In this document: positions 17,275 to 26,737 of the stretch, in pieces | Position numbering within the stretch: the stretch's first letter is position 1 | Layout: the number at the start of each line of letters is the position of its first letter | NCBI RefSeq assembly: GCF_000512205.2 | Contig: NZ_CP006644.1 | Coordinates: 5,346,501-5,410,500, forward strand | Direction: 5' to 3' | Source: Sphingomonas sanxanigenens DSM 19645 = NX02 | GTDB taxonomy: Bacteria > Pseudomonadota > Alphaproteobacteria > Sphingomonadales > Sphingomonadaceae | Length of the DNA stretch: 64,000 nucleotides | The notes under the pieces: model-generated | Databases searched by the model: none | Told to the model about the DNA's origin: nothing | What the model saw: only the letters and a program-made list of their open reading frames with translations | Position numbers and translations under genes: made by a program

Positions 17275-17973
17275 TCAGACCGCATCGACCAGAACGACCT
17301 CGGCATCGTCGATGCCGGTGATCTCCAACGTTGCGACATCGGTGATCGCGGCGCCGTCGCGGCCCTCGAGGCGAACGCCGTTCACGGTGATGCTTCCCCT
17401 GGCCGGCACCAGATACAGATGCCGCTTCGGGTCGACCTCGAGCACCGCCTGTTCGCCGGCCTTCAGCGTCGCCGCCATCACCCGCGCCTCGGCGCGGATC
17501 GGCAGCGCATCCTCATCATTGGCATAGCCGCTGGCGAGGGTAACGAAGCGGCCGGAGCGGTCGCCTTTGGGGAAGGGACGCGCCCCCCAGCTCGGCTCGC
17601 CGCCGCGACCGGCGGGTTCGATCCAGATCTGGAACAGCGTCGTCGTCTCGTCCTCCAGATTATATTCGGCGTGCCGCACGCCGGAACCTGCGGACATCAC
17701 CTGCACGTCGCCCGCGGCGGTGCGGCCGACATTGCCCATCGAATCCTGATGGGTGATCGCACCCTCGCGGACATAGGTGATGATTTCCATGTCGCTGTGC
17801 GGGTGCGGCGGGAAGCCGTTCTTCGCGGCGATGCTGTCGTCGTTCCACACGCGCAGCGCGCCCCAGCCCATCCGGCTCGGCTCGTAATAGCCAGCGAAGC
17901 TGAAATGATGCGTGGCGTTCAGCCAGCCATGATCGGCATGGCCGAGGCCGGCAAACGGTCTGCGTTCGATCAT
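17275..17973 (-). CDS. Pirin family protein, paralogue 1
   Basis: Bicupin of 232 aa; bacterial pirins such as YhhW are quercetinases, others are redox-sensing regulators. The N-terminal cupin metal site is visible as GFPPHPHSDMEIITYV and GVRHAEYN (three His and one Glu). It is divergent from a LysR gene across a perfect palindrome, so LysR control is likely. It aligns without gaps, by eye roughly two-thirds identical, to the pirin at 48105-48803. WrbA lies downstream on the same strand. Confidence 0.92.
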   Translation of the reverse strand: MIERRPFAGLGHADHGWLNATHHFSFAGYYEPSRMGWGALRVWNDDSIAAKNGFPPHPHSDMEIITYVREGAITHQDSMGNVGRTAAGDVQVMSAGSGVRHAEYNLEDETTTLFQIWIEPAGRGGEPSWGARPFPKGDRSGRFVTLASGYANDEDALPIRAEARVMAATLKAGEQAVLEVDPKRHLYLVPARGSITVNGVRLEGRDGAAITDVATLEITGIDDAEVVLVDAV

Positions 17974-18055
17974 GACTCGGTCTCCTCGAAGGAGGGCGCC
18001 TTCCGCGCCTCGACCGCAAAGATGGCGCTTGCCGGGGGCATAGAAAATAGAAATG

Positions 18056-18076
18056 ATCGAAACGCATCGTTTCGAT
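18056..18076. promoter_or_regulatory. Palindromic operator between pirin 1 and LysR 1
   Basis: ATCGAAACG and CGTTTCGAT are perfect 9-nt inverted arms around CAT. The site ends 13 nt before the lysR start and lies in the only 116-nt intergenic space of the divergent pair. Position and symmetry fit a LysR-type binding site controlling both genes. Confidence 0.65.
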
Positions 18077-18089
18077 ATTTGAGGGTATC

Positions 18090-19010
18090 ATGCTGCCGGA
18101 TCTGGAAGCCTGGGCGATCTTCGCGCGCGTTGCCGAAGCCGGATCCTTCGCGGGGGCTGCCGCGCAGACCGGGCTGTCGACCGCCACCGTCTCCAAGGCG
18201 GTGGCACGGCTGGAGCGTCGGCTGGGCGAGCGGCTGATTCACCGCACCTCGCGCCGGCTGGCGTTGACCGAGACGGGGCGGGTGCTGGTCGTGCGCGCGC
18301 AACGCATCTTGGCGGAAGGCGAGGCGGCGGAGGCCGAGGCGTCCGCCGCCTCGCCGATTCCGCAGGGGCTGGTGCGCCTTGCCGCGCCGATGAGCTTCGG
18401 CCTCGCGCATGTGGCACCCGCGCTGCCGGCGCTGTTCGCGCGGCATCCGTTGATCAGGATCGACCTCAGGCTCGACGACCGGATGATCGATCCCATCGCC
18501 GAAGGCGTGGATATCGTTCTGCGAATCGGCCGCCTCGCCGATTCGAGCCTGATGGCAAGACGGTTGTGCGACGTTCGCCTGCTGCTCGTCGGCGCCCCTC
18601 GTTATTTCGTCGATCATGGCATGCCCGCCCACCCCGCCGATCTGGCGCAGCATCGCTGCCTGATCTACGCGAACCTGCCGCCGGTGTGGCACTTCACCGA
18701 CGCGGCGGGGCATGAGGAAGAGGTGCGCGTGGAGGGGCCGTTGATCGCCAACAACGCCGATGCGTTCGATTCAGCGCTTGCGGCAGGGCTGGGCCTGTCG
18801 CTGCATCCTGATTTCATGATCGTTGACAGGCTTGCGCGCGGCGCGCTGGTGGAAGCGATGCCGGGCTGGCGCGCCCCCCATTCGGCACTCTACCTCCTCA
18901 CCCCGCCGGGCGGACCGCGTCCGGCGCGCGTGCAGGCGGTGGTCGACCATCTCGTCGCGCAGCTTGGTGGCTGGTCGGCGCGTCCTGCCGGTGCCACGGG
19001 GGCGGCATGA
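18090..19010 (+). CDS. LysR-type transcriptional regulator
   Basis: A 306-aa regulator. The N-terminal winged helix is clear: FARVAEAGSFAGAAAQTGLS, then ATVSKAVARLERRLGERL and LTETGRVL. The periplasmic-binding-like effector domain follows from about residue 90. It resembles the AaeR/DsdC-like LysRs often found next to pirin or quinone reductase genes. It likely controls the divergent pirin through the palindrome just upstream. The marR gene overlaps its stop (ATGA), so both are co-translated. Confidence 0.93.
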   Translation: MLPDLEAWAIFARVAEAGSFAGAAAQTGLSTATVSKAVARLERRLGERLIHRTSRRLALTETGRVLVVRAQRILAEGEAAEAEASAASPIPQGLVRLAAPMSFGLAHVAPALPALFARHPLIRIDLRLDDRMIDPIAEGVDIVLRIGRLADSSLMARRLCDVRLLLVGAPRYFVDHGMPAHPADLAQHRCLIYANLPPVWHFTDAAGHEEEVRVEGPLIANNADAFDSALAAGLGLSLHPDFMIVDRLARGALVEAMPGWRAPHSALYLLTPPGGPRPARVQAVVDHLVAQLGGWSARPAGATGAA

Positions 19011-19567
19011 GCACCCCCGCATCCGAATCACCCCTCCTGCGGCTCGCCGACTTCACCCCCTATCAGCTGTCGGTCACCTCCAACGCCGTCAGCCGCACCA
19101 TCGCCGACAGCTATGAGGCGATGTTCGGGCTCAAGATTCCCGAATGGCGGCTGATGGCGCTGCTCGGCGAACATGGCAGCGCCACCCAGCGCGATCTCTG
19201 CCGCCTGTCGGAAATGGACAAGGTCACCGTCAGCCGAGCGGCGCAGGCGCTGGTCACGCGCGGCGTGATCGAGCGGCTGCCGAGCGCGGAGGACCGGCGC
19301 TCGCACGCCCTGGCGCTCACCCGCGCCGGGCGGCGGCTCTATGCCCGGATCGTGCCCGCCGCTCTGGGCATGGAGGCGGCGGTGCTCGCGGTACTCGATC
19401 CCCGGGAAGTGGCGCAGCTCAAGGCGCTGCTCGCCCGCCTGCGCGATCGGGTGGATGCGCTGCGCGTCGATTCGAATCCCGATGCGCCCGAAGCGGCGCC
19501 CGAATCGGAAACAGGCGTTCAGCCGGCGGGGACGAGTTCGGTGGTGATGGTCCCCGGCGACAGATAG
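19007..19567 (+). CDS. MarR family transcriptional regulator
   Basis: A 186-aa dimeric winged-helix regulator. The DNA-binding region is TQRDLCRLSEMDKVTVSRAA with the wing ERLPSAEDRRSHALALT. MarR proteins typically repress efflux or phenolic-stress genes and release DNA on ligand binding. It is coupled to the LysR by ATGA overlap. The C-terminal 25 residues are acidic and overlap 49 nt of the convergent MAPEG gene. Confidence 0.92.
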   Translation: MSTPASESPLLRLADFTPYQLSVTSNAVSRTIADSYEAMFGLKIPEWRLMALLGEHGSATQRDLCRLSEMDKVTVSRAAQALVTRGVIERLPSAEDRRSHALALTRAGRRLYARIVPAALGMEAAVLAVLDPREVAQLKALLARLRDRVDALRVDSNPDAPEAAPESETGVQPAGTSSVVMVPGDR

Positions 19568-19956
19568 GGCGTGGCGATCGCGTAGATCGACATCGTCAGG
19601 ATCGTCGCCAGCGTGATGCCCATGCCCACCGCGCGCAGCCGCAGCTGCGCGGCCTGCGAACGGCCCGCATCCATCCCATAGGCATGGGCGATTCGCCCCA
19701 GGATGTAGAAGGCGCCGACCAGCCACAGCCAGATGTTGGTGCCGCGCGCGAACTCCACGAGCGCGAGCAGGATCAGCACCAGCGGCGTGTTCTCGATGAA
19801 ATTGGCGTGGGCGCGAATCCGGCCCAGCAGCAGCGGATCGCCGCCGTCGCCCACCGAAATCTTGCGCGCGCGACGGACCATGCTGACCCGCATCGCCAGC
19901 CAGATGGTAAGCAGGCCGGCGGCGCCGGCGATCGTCAGACTGATCGGAAGGATCAT
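19519..19956 (-). CDS. MAPEG family membrane protein
   Basis: A 145-aa integral membrane protein with four hydrophobic segments, related to microsomal glutathione S-transferase/eicosanoid enzymes. Family features are RIRAHANFIENTPLVLILLALVE and GRIAHAYGMDAG. It may conjugate lipophilic electrophiles with glutathione, in keeping with the neighbouring quinone-stress genes. The start was placed at ATG 19956, preceded by an AAGGGGA binding site; longer upstream frames lack support. The 3' end overlaps marR by 49 nt. Confidence 0.88.
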   Translation of the reverse strand: MILPISLTIAGAAGLLTIWLAMRVSMVRRARKISVGDGGDPLLLGRIRAHANFIENTPLVLILLALVEFARGTNIWLWLVGAFYILGRIAHAYGMDAGRSQAAQLRLRAVGMGITLATILTMSIYAIATPYLSPGTITTELVPAG

Positions 19957-20159
19957 TGCAGTCCCCTTGGGCGGCCGAGAGGAACTGCCTGCCATGTCCG
20001 TCCAAAGCTTGCAACGCGGCGTGAAATCGCTATAGGCGCTCACTCGCTCGCGACGAGTCCGGCCGCCACGGCCTGCGGCCCTATTCCTGCCGCTGTATTC
20101 CATGGCGTAAAGGCGTCGTCGCTGGATATTTGCCCTGGTAAGATGGATAAGGTGCCGAA

Positions 20160-20339
20160 ATGGCGGTCCCGAAGAGAAAAACGTCGCCCTCCAAGCGCAA
20201 CATGCGCCGCAGCCACGATGCGCTGTCGGTCGAGGCGTTTCAGGAATGCCCGAATTGTGGCGAACTCAAGCGTCCGCACAATCTGTGCAATGCGTGCGGG
20301 CATTATAACGGCCGCGAAGTCGTTTCGGTCGAGGGCTGA
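20160..20339 (+). CDS. rpmF: 50S ribosomal protein L32
   Basis: A 59-aa ribosomal protein beginning [20 protein letters not shown], the universal L32 start, with a zinc-ribbon [20 protein letters not shown]. It is a structural component of the large subunit near the peptidyl transferase centre. AAGGTG lies 6 nt upstream. The rpmF-plsX-fabH order is conserved widely in bacteria. Confidence 0.96.
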   Translation: MAVPKRKTSPSKRNMRRSHDALSVEAFQECPNCGELKRPHNLCNACGHYNGREVVSVEG

Positions 20340-20371
20340 ACCGCTCTCAGCCCGGGGTGGAGTGATCGCTG

Positions 20372-21421
20372 GTGGTTGATTCGCCGCGGATCGCAATCGA
20401 CGCGATGGGTGGCGATACCGGGCTGGCCGTAATGCTGGCCGGTGCCGAAGCCGCCTACCGGCAGGACGGGGCTCTGCGCTTCCTGCTGGTCGGTGACGAA
20501 GCGGCGATTCGCGAGGCGCTCACGCGTCATGCCGAACTCGCCGAAGCGTCCGAAATCCTTCACGCGCCCGATCGTATCGCTGGCGAGGACAAGCCGAGCC
20601 AGGCGATTCGTCGCGCCAAGACGACATCGATGGGCCTTGCCATCGACGCGGTAAAGACGGGGCGTGCGGGTGCTGCGGTTTCGGCCGGCAACACCGGCGC
20701 GCTGATGGCCATGGCCAAGCTGGCGCTGCGCACGATCAAGGGTATCGACCGGCCGGCGCTTGCTGCGTTGCTGCCGACGCTCGGCAACAATGATGTCGTG
20801 ATGCTCGATCTCGGTGCCAACACCGATTGCGATGCGCGCAACCTCATCCAGTTTGCGGTGATGGGCGCGGCCTATGCGCGTTCCGCCCTCGAACTCGCGC
20901 AGCCGCGGGTCGCGTTGCTCAATATCGGCACCGAGGAACTGAAGGGCACCGACGAGGTCCGCGATGCTGCAGCGATGCTGCGGCAGGCGGATTATCTGCC
21001 GCTGCAGTTCACCGGCTTCATCGAGGGCGATCGCATGTCGCGTGGCGATGTCGACGTGATCGTGTGCGACGGCTTCTCGGGCAATGTCGCGCTCAAGACG
21101 ATCGAGGGCACCGCGCGCTTCGTGGCGGATCTGCTGCGTCGCGCGTTCACCAGCTCGCTGCGCTCGAAGATCGGCTTCCTGATCTCGCGCCCCGCCACCG
21201 AGCTGCTGCGCCACCATCTCGATCCCAACAATCATAACGGCGCCATCTTCCTCGGCCTCAACGGGCTGGTGGTGAAGAGCCATGGCAGCGCCAACGCCAA
21301 TGGCGTCGCCAACGCGATCAGGCTCGCCGCGCGGCTGGTGCGCGACGATCTCACCCGCCGGATCAGCGAGGATCTGGCCAATTTTGATACGCACAAAGGC
21401 CCAGAGGCAGTGACGGCATGA
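20372..21421 (+). CDS. plsX: Phosphate acyltransferase PlsX
   Basis: Makes acyl-phosphate from acyl-ACP, the donor for PlsY in phospholipid synthesis; a peripheral membrane enzyme. It is 349 aa. Hallmarks are [11 protein letters not shown] at the N-terminus, [10 protein letters not shown] and [14 protein letters not shown]. The start is a GTG at 20372 with GGAG 9 nt upstream. It lies 32 nt after rpmF and overlaps fabH (ATGA). Confidence 0.96.
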   Translation: MVDSPRIAIDAMGGDTGLAVMLAGAEAAYRQDGALRFLLVGDEAAIREALTRHAELAEASEILHAPDRIAGEDKPSQAIRRAKTTSMGLAIDAVKTGRAGAAVSAGNTGALMAMAKLALRTIKGIDRPALAALLPTLGNNDVVMLDLGANTDCDARNLIQFAVMGAAYARSALELAQPRVALLNIGTEELKGTDEVRDAAAMLRQADYLPLQFTGFIEGDRMSRGDVDVIVCDGFSGNVALKTIEGTARFVADLLRRAFTSSLRSKIGFLISRPATELLRHHLDPNNHNGAIFLGLNGLVVKSHGSANANGVANAIRLAARLVRDDLTRRISEDLANFDTHKGPEAVTA

Positions 21422-22383
21422 CGCGACGCGCGGTGGTTCTGGGTACGGGGTCGGCGCTTCCCGCCCGGCGGATGTCCAATGACGAACTCGCCGAGTTCGT
21501 CGATACCTCCGACGCGTGGATCGTCGAGCGCACCGGCATCCGCAATCGCCACGTCGCGGGCGAGGGCGAGACCACCGCGACGCTCGCGACCGACGCCGCG
21601 CGCCGCGCGATCGCGGCGGCGGGCATCGAACCCGCCGACATCGACCTGATCGTGCTCGCCACCGCGACACCGGACCAGACCTTTCCCGCTTCCGCCACCA
21701 AGGTGCAGGCCGCGCTCGGCATCAACGATTGCGTCGCGTTTGATGTCCAGGCGGTCTGCTCGGGCTTCCTCTATGCGCTGTCGGTCGCCGAAAGCATGAT
21801 TCGCGCCGGATCGGCGCAGCGCGCGCTGGTGATCGGTGCAGAGACCTTCAGCCGCATCCTCGACTGGGAAGATCGCGGCACCTGCGTGCTGTTCGGCGAC
21901 GGTGCCGGCGCGATGGTGCTGGAAGGCCGCGACGAGCCCGGCGAACAGGGCATCATCGCCACGCGCCTGCATGCCGACGGCCGCCACAACGGCCTGCTCT
22001 ATGTCGATGGCGGCCCTTCCACCACCGGCACCGTCGGCAAGCTGCGCATGCAGGGCCCCAAGGTGTTCATCCACGCGGTCAAGAACCTCGCGTCGGTGAT
22101 GACCGAGGTCCTCGAAGTGGCCGGCGTCGCCGCCGAGGAGGTCGACTGGCTCGTGCCGCACCAGGCCAATGCGCGCATTCTGGTTGCAACCGCCGAGAAA
22201 CTGGGGCTTCCCGCCGAAAAGGTGGTGATGACGGTGGCCGACCATGCCAACACGTCCGCGGCCTCGGTACCGCTCGCATTCGATGCCGCGGTGCGCGATG
22301 GCCGGATCCGGCGCGGGCACCTCGTCGTGCTCGAGGCGATGGGCGGCGGCTTCACCTGGGGCGCGTCGGTTCTGCGGTATTGA
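21418..22383 (+). CDS. fabH: Beta-ketoacyl-ACP synthase III
   Basis: Initiates type II fatty-acid synthesis by condensing acetyl-CoA with malonyl-ACP. It is 321 aa. The active-site Cys is in [12 protein letters not shown], with the His in [12 protein letters not shown] and the Asn in [13 protein letters not shown], so the triad is complete. ATG 21418 overlaps the plsX stop. A 281-nt gap follows before ihfA. Confidence 0.96.
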   Translation: MTRRAVVLGTGSALPARRMSNDELAEFVDTSDAWIVERTGIRNRHVAGEGETTATLATDAARRAIAAAGIEPADIDLIVLATATPDQTFPASATKVQAALGINDCVAFDVQAVCSGFLYALSVAESMIRAGSAQRALVIGAETFSRILDWEDRGTCVLFGDGAGAMVLEGRDEPGEQGIIATRLHADGRHNGLLYVDGGPSTTGTVGKLRMQGPKVFIHAVKNLASVMTEVLEVAGVAAEEVDWLVPHQANARILVATAEKLGLPAEKVVMTVADHANTSAASVPLAFDAAVRDGRIRRGHLVVLEAMGGGFTWGASVLRY

Positions 22384-22601
22384 TGACCGGGCGCTGGTAA
22401 CGCACTTCTTGTTGCGATGAACTCGCATCGGATATTCTACGAATTTGGCTGTATTGGATCGTTACCATCGAATGTTCTTCGAGGCCTGTACAAGTCAGAC
22501 GAAAGGCCAGCATCGACGCCGGCATCGGATGGAACCTGTTCAGTCCCGTTTCTGATCGAAACGGTGATTGTCGGCCTGGGAAATGGCGTTCACCCAATCA
22601 T

Positions 22602-22629
22602 TTGACGCGGCGGCGCGACCCTATAATAT
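22602..22629 (+). promoter_or_regulatory. Sigma-70-like promoter of ihfA
   Basis: TTGACG (22602-22607) is followed by TATAATAT: with TAATAT (22624-22629) as the -10 the spacer is 16 nt, with TATAAT it would be 14. This is close to consensus for a GC-rich genome and sits 36 nt before the ihfA start. The rest of the fabH-ihfA gap (22384-22600) is AT-richer, and I see no convincing gene in it. Confidence 0.55.
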
Positions 22630-22664
22630 GCCGTTTCGTTACTGGGTCCTGATTGGGGGGCTAA

Positions 22665-22961
22665 ATGGTCGCGGGAACTTTGACGCGTGCCGATCTCGCT
22701 GAAGCGCTCCACCGCGAGGTGGGACTTTCTAGGACCGAGTCCTCAGCGATCGTCGAGCAGATCCTGTCACACATGTGCGACGCGCTGGCGAGCGGCCAGA
22801 ACGTGAAGATCTCCGGATTCGGCAGCTTCCTGCTGCGCGACAAGGGGGAACGGATCGGCCGCAATCCCAAGACCGGCGTCGAGGTGCCGATCGCGCCGCG
22901 GCGGGTGCTCACCTTCCGCGCCAGCCAGATGATGCGCGACCGGATCGTCGAGACGGGCTGA
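22665..22961 (+). CDS. ihfA: Integration host factor subunit alpha
   Basis: A 98-aa DNA-bending protein of the HU/IHF family, partner of IhfB; it acts in nucleoid structure, sigma-54 promoters and recombination. Signatures are [35 protein letters not shown] and the DNA-intercalating arm [19 protein letters not shown]-rich binding site precedes the start. A dedicated promoter appears upstream, although the gene is in the plsX-fabH cluster. Confidence 0.96.
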   Translation: MVAGTLTRADLAEALHREVGLSRTESSAIVEQILSHMCDALASGQNVKISGFGSFLLRDKGERIGRNPKTGVEVPIAPRRVLTFRASQMMRDRIVETG

Positions 22962-22969
22962 TCGCGGGC

Positions 22970-23374
22970 GTGGCGGTGACGGGCAAGACCGAGGCGGCAT
23001 TCCGCACGATCGGCGAACTTTCTGCCGAACTGGGCGTGCCGCAGCATGTGCTGCGATACTGGGAAACGCGCTTCCCGCAACTCCGCCCGCTGCAGCGATC
23101 GGGCCGCCGCCGCTATTACCGGCCGGCCGACGTCGCGCTCGTCAGGCGGATCCACGCTTTGCTGCAGCAGGAAGGCTATACGATCCGCGGCGTGCAGAAG
23201 TTGCTCGGCGCCCGGTCGGCGCCGGCGCGCGCCGACGCTGTCGAACGCGGCGCCGATACGGATACGATCGCGCCGTCGCCTGAAGCGGTGACCGACCTCC
23301 GCCCTGCGCTGATCGGCATTCGCGACCGGCTGGCGCAGGCACTCGCCCGCGATGCCGCGTCGGTTCAGCCCTGA
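22970..23374 (+). CDS. MerR family transcriptional regulator
   Basis: A 134-aa protein with an N-terminal MerR-type helix-turn-helix (FRTIGELSAELGVPQHVLRYWE, then RRRYYRPADVALVRRI). The C-terminal part is short and lacks metal-binding cysteines, so it is not a metal sensor. This ihfA-linked MerR is conserved in alphaproteobacteria with unclear targets. The start is a GTG at 22970, 8 nt after the ihfA stop; GTG 22976 is possible. Confidence 0.87.
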   Translation: MAVTGKTEAAFRTIGELSAELGVPQHVLRYWETRFPQLRPLQRSGRRRYYRPADVALVRRIHALLQQEGYTIRGVQKLLGARSAPARADAVERGADTDTIAPSPEAVTDLRPALIGIRDRLAQALARDAASVQP

Positions 23375-23907
23375 TCGGGGCCGAGCGCGGGATCGACGTC
23401 GCGCGGGCGGATGAAGCGCGTGAGCCTCCCCGTGCGCGGCTTGATGTCGCCCCAGTCATCGACCTCGAATTGAAGCTCGGCGACGGTCGCGGTGGGGAAT
23501 TTCTCTTCGAGCACCCGGCGCAGACTGTCGTCGCCATCCGCCGGCGTCAGCAGCAGCGCCAGGTCTTCCAACCCGGGATTGTGACCTACCATCAGCAGGT
23601 GCGCGCTGCTCGCCGGCGCGTCATGAACCACGTCGAGCAGCGTCACGCACGAGGCGAGGTAGATGCGCTTGTCCCACACCGGCGACATCGTTGTGCCGTA
23701 GCCGTCCCAGAACTTCTCGAGCGTTTCCACGCAGCGCACCGCGGGTGATGCCACGACATGGTCGAACTGCATGGCTTGCGCCTTCAGGTGGCCGCCCATC
23801 GTCGCGGCCGCGCGCTCGCCCTTGCGGTTGAGCGGCCGGTCGAAATCCCGCGGCACGCTGTCGTCCCAGCTCGATTTGGCATGGCGCAACAGCGTCAGCG
23901 TCTTCAT
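23365..23907 (-). CDS. Histidine phosphatase family protein (SixA-like)
   Basis: A 180-aa phosphohistidine phosphatase-like enzyme. The catalytic motif is LTLLRHAKSSW near the N-terminus, with a second His in LLMVGHNPGLEDL. SixA in E. coli dephosphorylates ArcB or NPr; since this genome has PTS-Ntr, a similar target is possible but unproven. ATG overlaps the helicase stop (4 nt), so it is translationally coupled. Its 3' end overlaps merR by 10 nt. Confidence 0.88.
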   Translation of the reverse strand: MKTLTLLRHAKSSWDDSVPRDFDRPLNRKGERAAATMGGHLKAQAMQFDHVVASPAVRCVETLEKFWDGYGTTMSPVWDKRIYLASCVTLLDVVHDAPASSAHLLMVGHNPGLEDLALLLTPADGDDSLRRVLEEKFPTATVAELQFEVDDWGDIKPRTGRLTRFIRPRDVDPALGPDQG

Positions 23908-26663
23908 TTGCCCTCACCCACAGCAGCCCTTGCCACGCCATGCCCCAAAGGCGTGACGGAGGAAAGGCGCGCGGCGACGCGCACCGCCGCCTCGTCGAGC
24001 GTCACGCGGGAGATCGGCACGCCGCGCGGGAAGGCGGAAAGCAGGCGGGAAGGCATCGCCGACGACAGCAGCACGAAGGTCCCGCGATCGTCGGCACCGC
24101 GGATCAGCCGGCCGAAGGCCTGCGCCAGCCGTGCGCGGATGAGCCGGTCGTCGAACGCGCTGCCGCCGCCCGCGGCGCGCCGCGCGGCGTGGAGCACGGT
24201 TGGCTTGGGCCAGGGCACGCCTTCCATGATCACCTGCCGCAGTGAATGGCCCGGCACGTCGACGCCGTCGCGCAACGCATCGGTGCCGAGCAGCGACGAT
24301 CCGGTCTCGTCGCGGAAGATGTCGATCAGGGTGGCGGTGTCGATCGGATCGACATGCTGCGCGTAGAGCGGCAGCCCGTCCTGCGCGAGGCGGTCGGCGA
24401 TGCGGGCATGCACCGCGCGCAGCCGCCGGATCGCGGTGAAGAGCCCCAACGTCCCGCCACCCGCCGCGGCGATCAGCTTGGCATAGGCGTGGGCCAGCTG
24501 CGCCACGTCGCCGCGCTTGATGTCGGTGACGATCAGCACCTCGGCCATGGAAGGATAGTCGAACGGGCTTTCCGCTTCGAAATGCTGCACGTCGGCGGGC
24601 AGATGGATGGCGCCGGTGCGGGCATCGGCCGTGTCCCAGCCCTCGGGGCCCTTGAGCGTCGCGGAGGTCACCAGCACGCCGTGCGCGGGCTTGAGCACCA
24701 GCTCGGCCACGGGCCGGGTCGGATCGAGCCAGCGGCGGTGGATGCCGATGTCCATCTCGCGCCCCTCGAACCGATCCACCGCGAGCCAGTCGACGAAGTC
24801 GCGGTCCGCGGGGCCGCCGACACGCGACAGCAGCGCCAGCCAGCCGCCGACCATGTCCTGCCGCCAGGTCAGGCTGGCGAGCGCGCCCTCGATGCGCGCA
24901 CGCGCTTGCCCGTCGAGCCAGTCGGGCCCCTCCTCAATCACCGCTTCCAGCCGCCGGCCGAGCTTGACCAGCGGTCGCAGCAGCGCGTCCAGCGCCTCCG
25001 CAGCGGGCTCGGCGGCAGAGACCAGCGCGCCATCGAGCTCCGCCATCTCGGTTTCCAGCCCATAGCCGGCATCGACGCCATCGCCGCGCGCGAACACGGT
25101 GCCGCGCACCGCCGCGAGCAGATCCTCGATGGGCCCGAACGGTGCACCCTCGCCGATGCGCGCCAGCCAGCCGTCACCGGGCAGCGCCTGCGCGGCGCGG
25201 CCGGCATCGCTGATCGCCATCGCGCCCTCGGCATCATAGCTGGCGACGTCGGAGAGACGCGCGGCGAGCCCCCGGCGGCGCCCCCGTGCGCGCGATTCCG
25301 GCCCAAGCACCCAGCGCCTGAGCTCGATCGCCTCCTGCCCCGACAATGCCGTCGCGAACATCGAATCGGCGGCGTCGAACAGATGATGCCCCTCGTCGAA
25401 CACGATCCGCTGCGGGCGGTTCGCCGCCTCGCGCCCGCGCGCGGCGTTGACCATCACCAGCGCATGGTTGGCGACGACGATATCGGCATGCGCGCTCGCG
25501 CGCGCCGCATGCTCGATGAAGCATTTCCGATAGTGCGGGCAGCCGGCATAGACGCACTCGCCGCGCCGGTCGGTCAGCGCGGTCGATCCCGCGCGCCGGA
25601 ACAGCGCGGGCAGCCAGCCCGGCAGGTCGCCGCCCACCATGTCGCCGTCGCGGGTGAACGCCGCCCAGCGCGCGACGAGGTGCGCGAGGATCGCGGCGCG
25701 GCCCTGGAATCCGCCCTGCAGCGCATCCTCCAGATTGAGCAGGCAGAGATAATTCTCCCGCCCCTTGCGCACCACCGCGCGCCGTTTGCGCACCGCCGGA
25801 TCGGGGAACAGCCGCACCAGTTCGCGATCGAGCTGGCGCTGCAGCGCCTTGGTGTAGGTGGAGATCCAAACCGGGCCATCCGCCCGCTCCGCCCACAGGG
25901 ACGCGGGAGCGAGATAGCCCAGGGTCTTGCCGATGCCGGTTCCCGCCTCGGCGAGGAGCATATTGGGGGCGTCGCGGGACAGTCGGGGGGCAAAGGCGGT
26001 GGTGGCGGCGCGCGCGAAATCCTGCTGGCCGGGGCGCTGCTCGGCCCCTGCGCCGGTCAGCAGCGCCAGCCGCGTGGCGGCATCGTCGGGCTCGACGGTT
26101 ACCGTGCGCGGTTGCGCGCGCGGCGCGCCCTCCTCCCATTCGGGCAGGCGCGAGAACAGCCAGCGCTCGGCTTCCCTGGGGCGGGCGATGCGCGGGGTGA
26201 GTGCCGCGGCCCAGGGCCAGCGCAGCCGGCCCAATGTCTGCGCGGAGGTCCAGGCGCCCTCGCGCTCGGCCCAGTCATCGCGCTCGAGCTGTGCGAACAG
26301 CGCCCGCGTGATCGCGAGCAGGGTCGCGGCGGCATCGGCGTCGTTCGCGGGCGGTTCCACCACAAGCGCGCGCGCCAGGCCGCGCGGGGTCGGCACCGCG
26401 AAGCGCGCCGGATAGACGAAGGCGAACAGTTCGAGCAGGTCCAGTCCGGACAGGTCGGGATAACCCAGTCGCTGGCCGACGAGCGGTGCGTTGAGCAGGA
26501 TCATCGGCGTTTCGGCGGCGCGCGCGATCGCCTCGCCGCGGCCGATGCGACGGGTTTCGCCCTCGGGCGTGGCGATCCAGATGCCGCCATGGCTGGCGTG
26601 CAGCGCGGCCCAGGGCAGCGTCATCGGCGCGCTTTTGCCCGCCGGACGGGCGTTTTCGGCCAC
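23904..26663 (-). CDS. DinG-type ATP-dependent DNA helicase
   Basis: A 919-aa superfamily 2, XPD/DinG-like 5'-3' helicase for DNA repair. Walker A is AEAGTGIGKTLGY and the DEAH-like box is VFDEGHHLFD. Four cysteines between them (NYLCLLNLE, ECVYAGCPHYRKCF) match the 4Fe-4S cluster domain. About 200 N-terminal residues before the helicase core are family-specific. The start is uncertain: GTG 26663 or ATG 26624 (MTLPWAALHASHGG). It is divergent from lysK across 74 nt. Confidence 0.9.
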   Translation of the reverse strand: MAENARPAGKSAPMTLPWAALHASHGGIWIATPEGETRRIGRGEAIARAAETPMILLNAPLVGQRLGYPDLSGLDLLELFAFVYPARFAVPTPRGLARALVVEPPANDADAAATLLAITRALFAQLERDDWAEREGAWTSAQTLGRLRWPWAAALTPRIARPREAERWLFSRLPEWEEGAPRAQPRTVTVEPDDAATRLALLTGAGAEQRPGQQDFARAATTAFAPRLSRDAPNMLLAEAGTGIGKTLGYLAPASLWAERADGPVWISTYTKALQRQLDRELVRLFPDPAVRKRRAVVRKGRENYLCLLNLEDALQGGFQGRAAILAHLVARWAAFTRDGDMVGGDLPGWLPALFRRAGSTALTDRRGECVYAGCPHYRKCFIEHAARASAHADIVVANHALVMVNAARGREAANRPQRIVFDEGHHLFDAADSMFATALSGQEAIELRRWVLGPESRARGRRRGLAARLSDVASYDAEGAMAISDAGRAAQALPGDGWLARIGEGAPFGPIEDLLAAVRGTVFARGDGVDAGYGLETEMAELDGALVSAAEPAAEALDALLRPLVKLGRRLEAVIEEGPDWLDGQARARIEGALASLTWRQDMVGGWLALLSRVGGPADRDFVDWLAVDRFEGREMDIGIHRRWLDPTRPVAELVLKPAHGVLVTSATLKGPEGWDTADARTGAIHLPADVQHFEAESPFDYPSMAEVLIVTDIKRGDVAQLAHAYAKLIAAAGGGTLGLFTAIRRLRAVHARIADRLAQDGLPLYAQHVDPIDTATLIDIFRDETGSSLLGTDALRDGVDVPGHSLRQVIMEGVPWPKPTVLHAARRAAGGGSAFDDRLIRARLAQAFGRLIRGADDRGTFVLLSSAMPSRLLSAFPRGVPISRVTLDEAAVRVAARLSSVTPLGHGVARAAVGEGK

Positions 26664-26682
26664 TCAAACGCTGAAAACCCTC

Positions 26683-26710
26683 TTGGCATCGCCTCGCTCG
26701 CCGCTATCTG
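26683..26710 (+). promoter_or_regulatory. Possible lysK promoter
   Basis: TTGGCA (26683-26688) and TATCTG (26705-26710) are separated by 16 nt and end 27 nt before the lysK start. This is a plausible sigma-70 promoter in the divergent space, judged only by matches to consensus. Confidence 0.35.
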
Positions 26711-26737
26711 AACCAAGCTATAGGTGAACGAGAACAA

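Noticed and set aside
22417-22605. 62-codon frame between fabH and ihfA
   Set aside because: No ribosome binding site, no protein-like pattern; it overlaps the promoter region.
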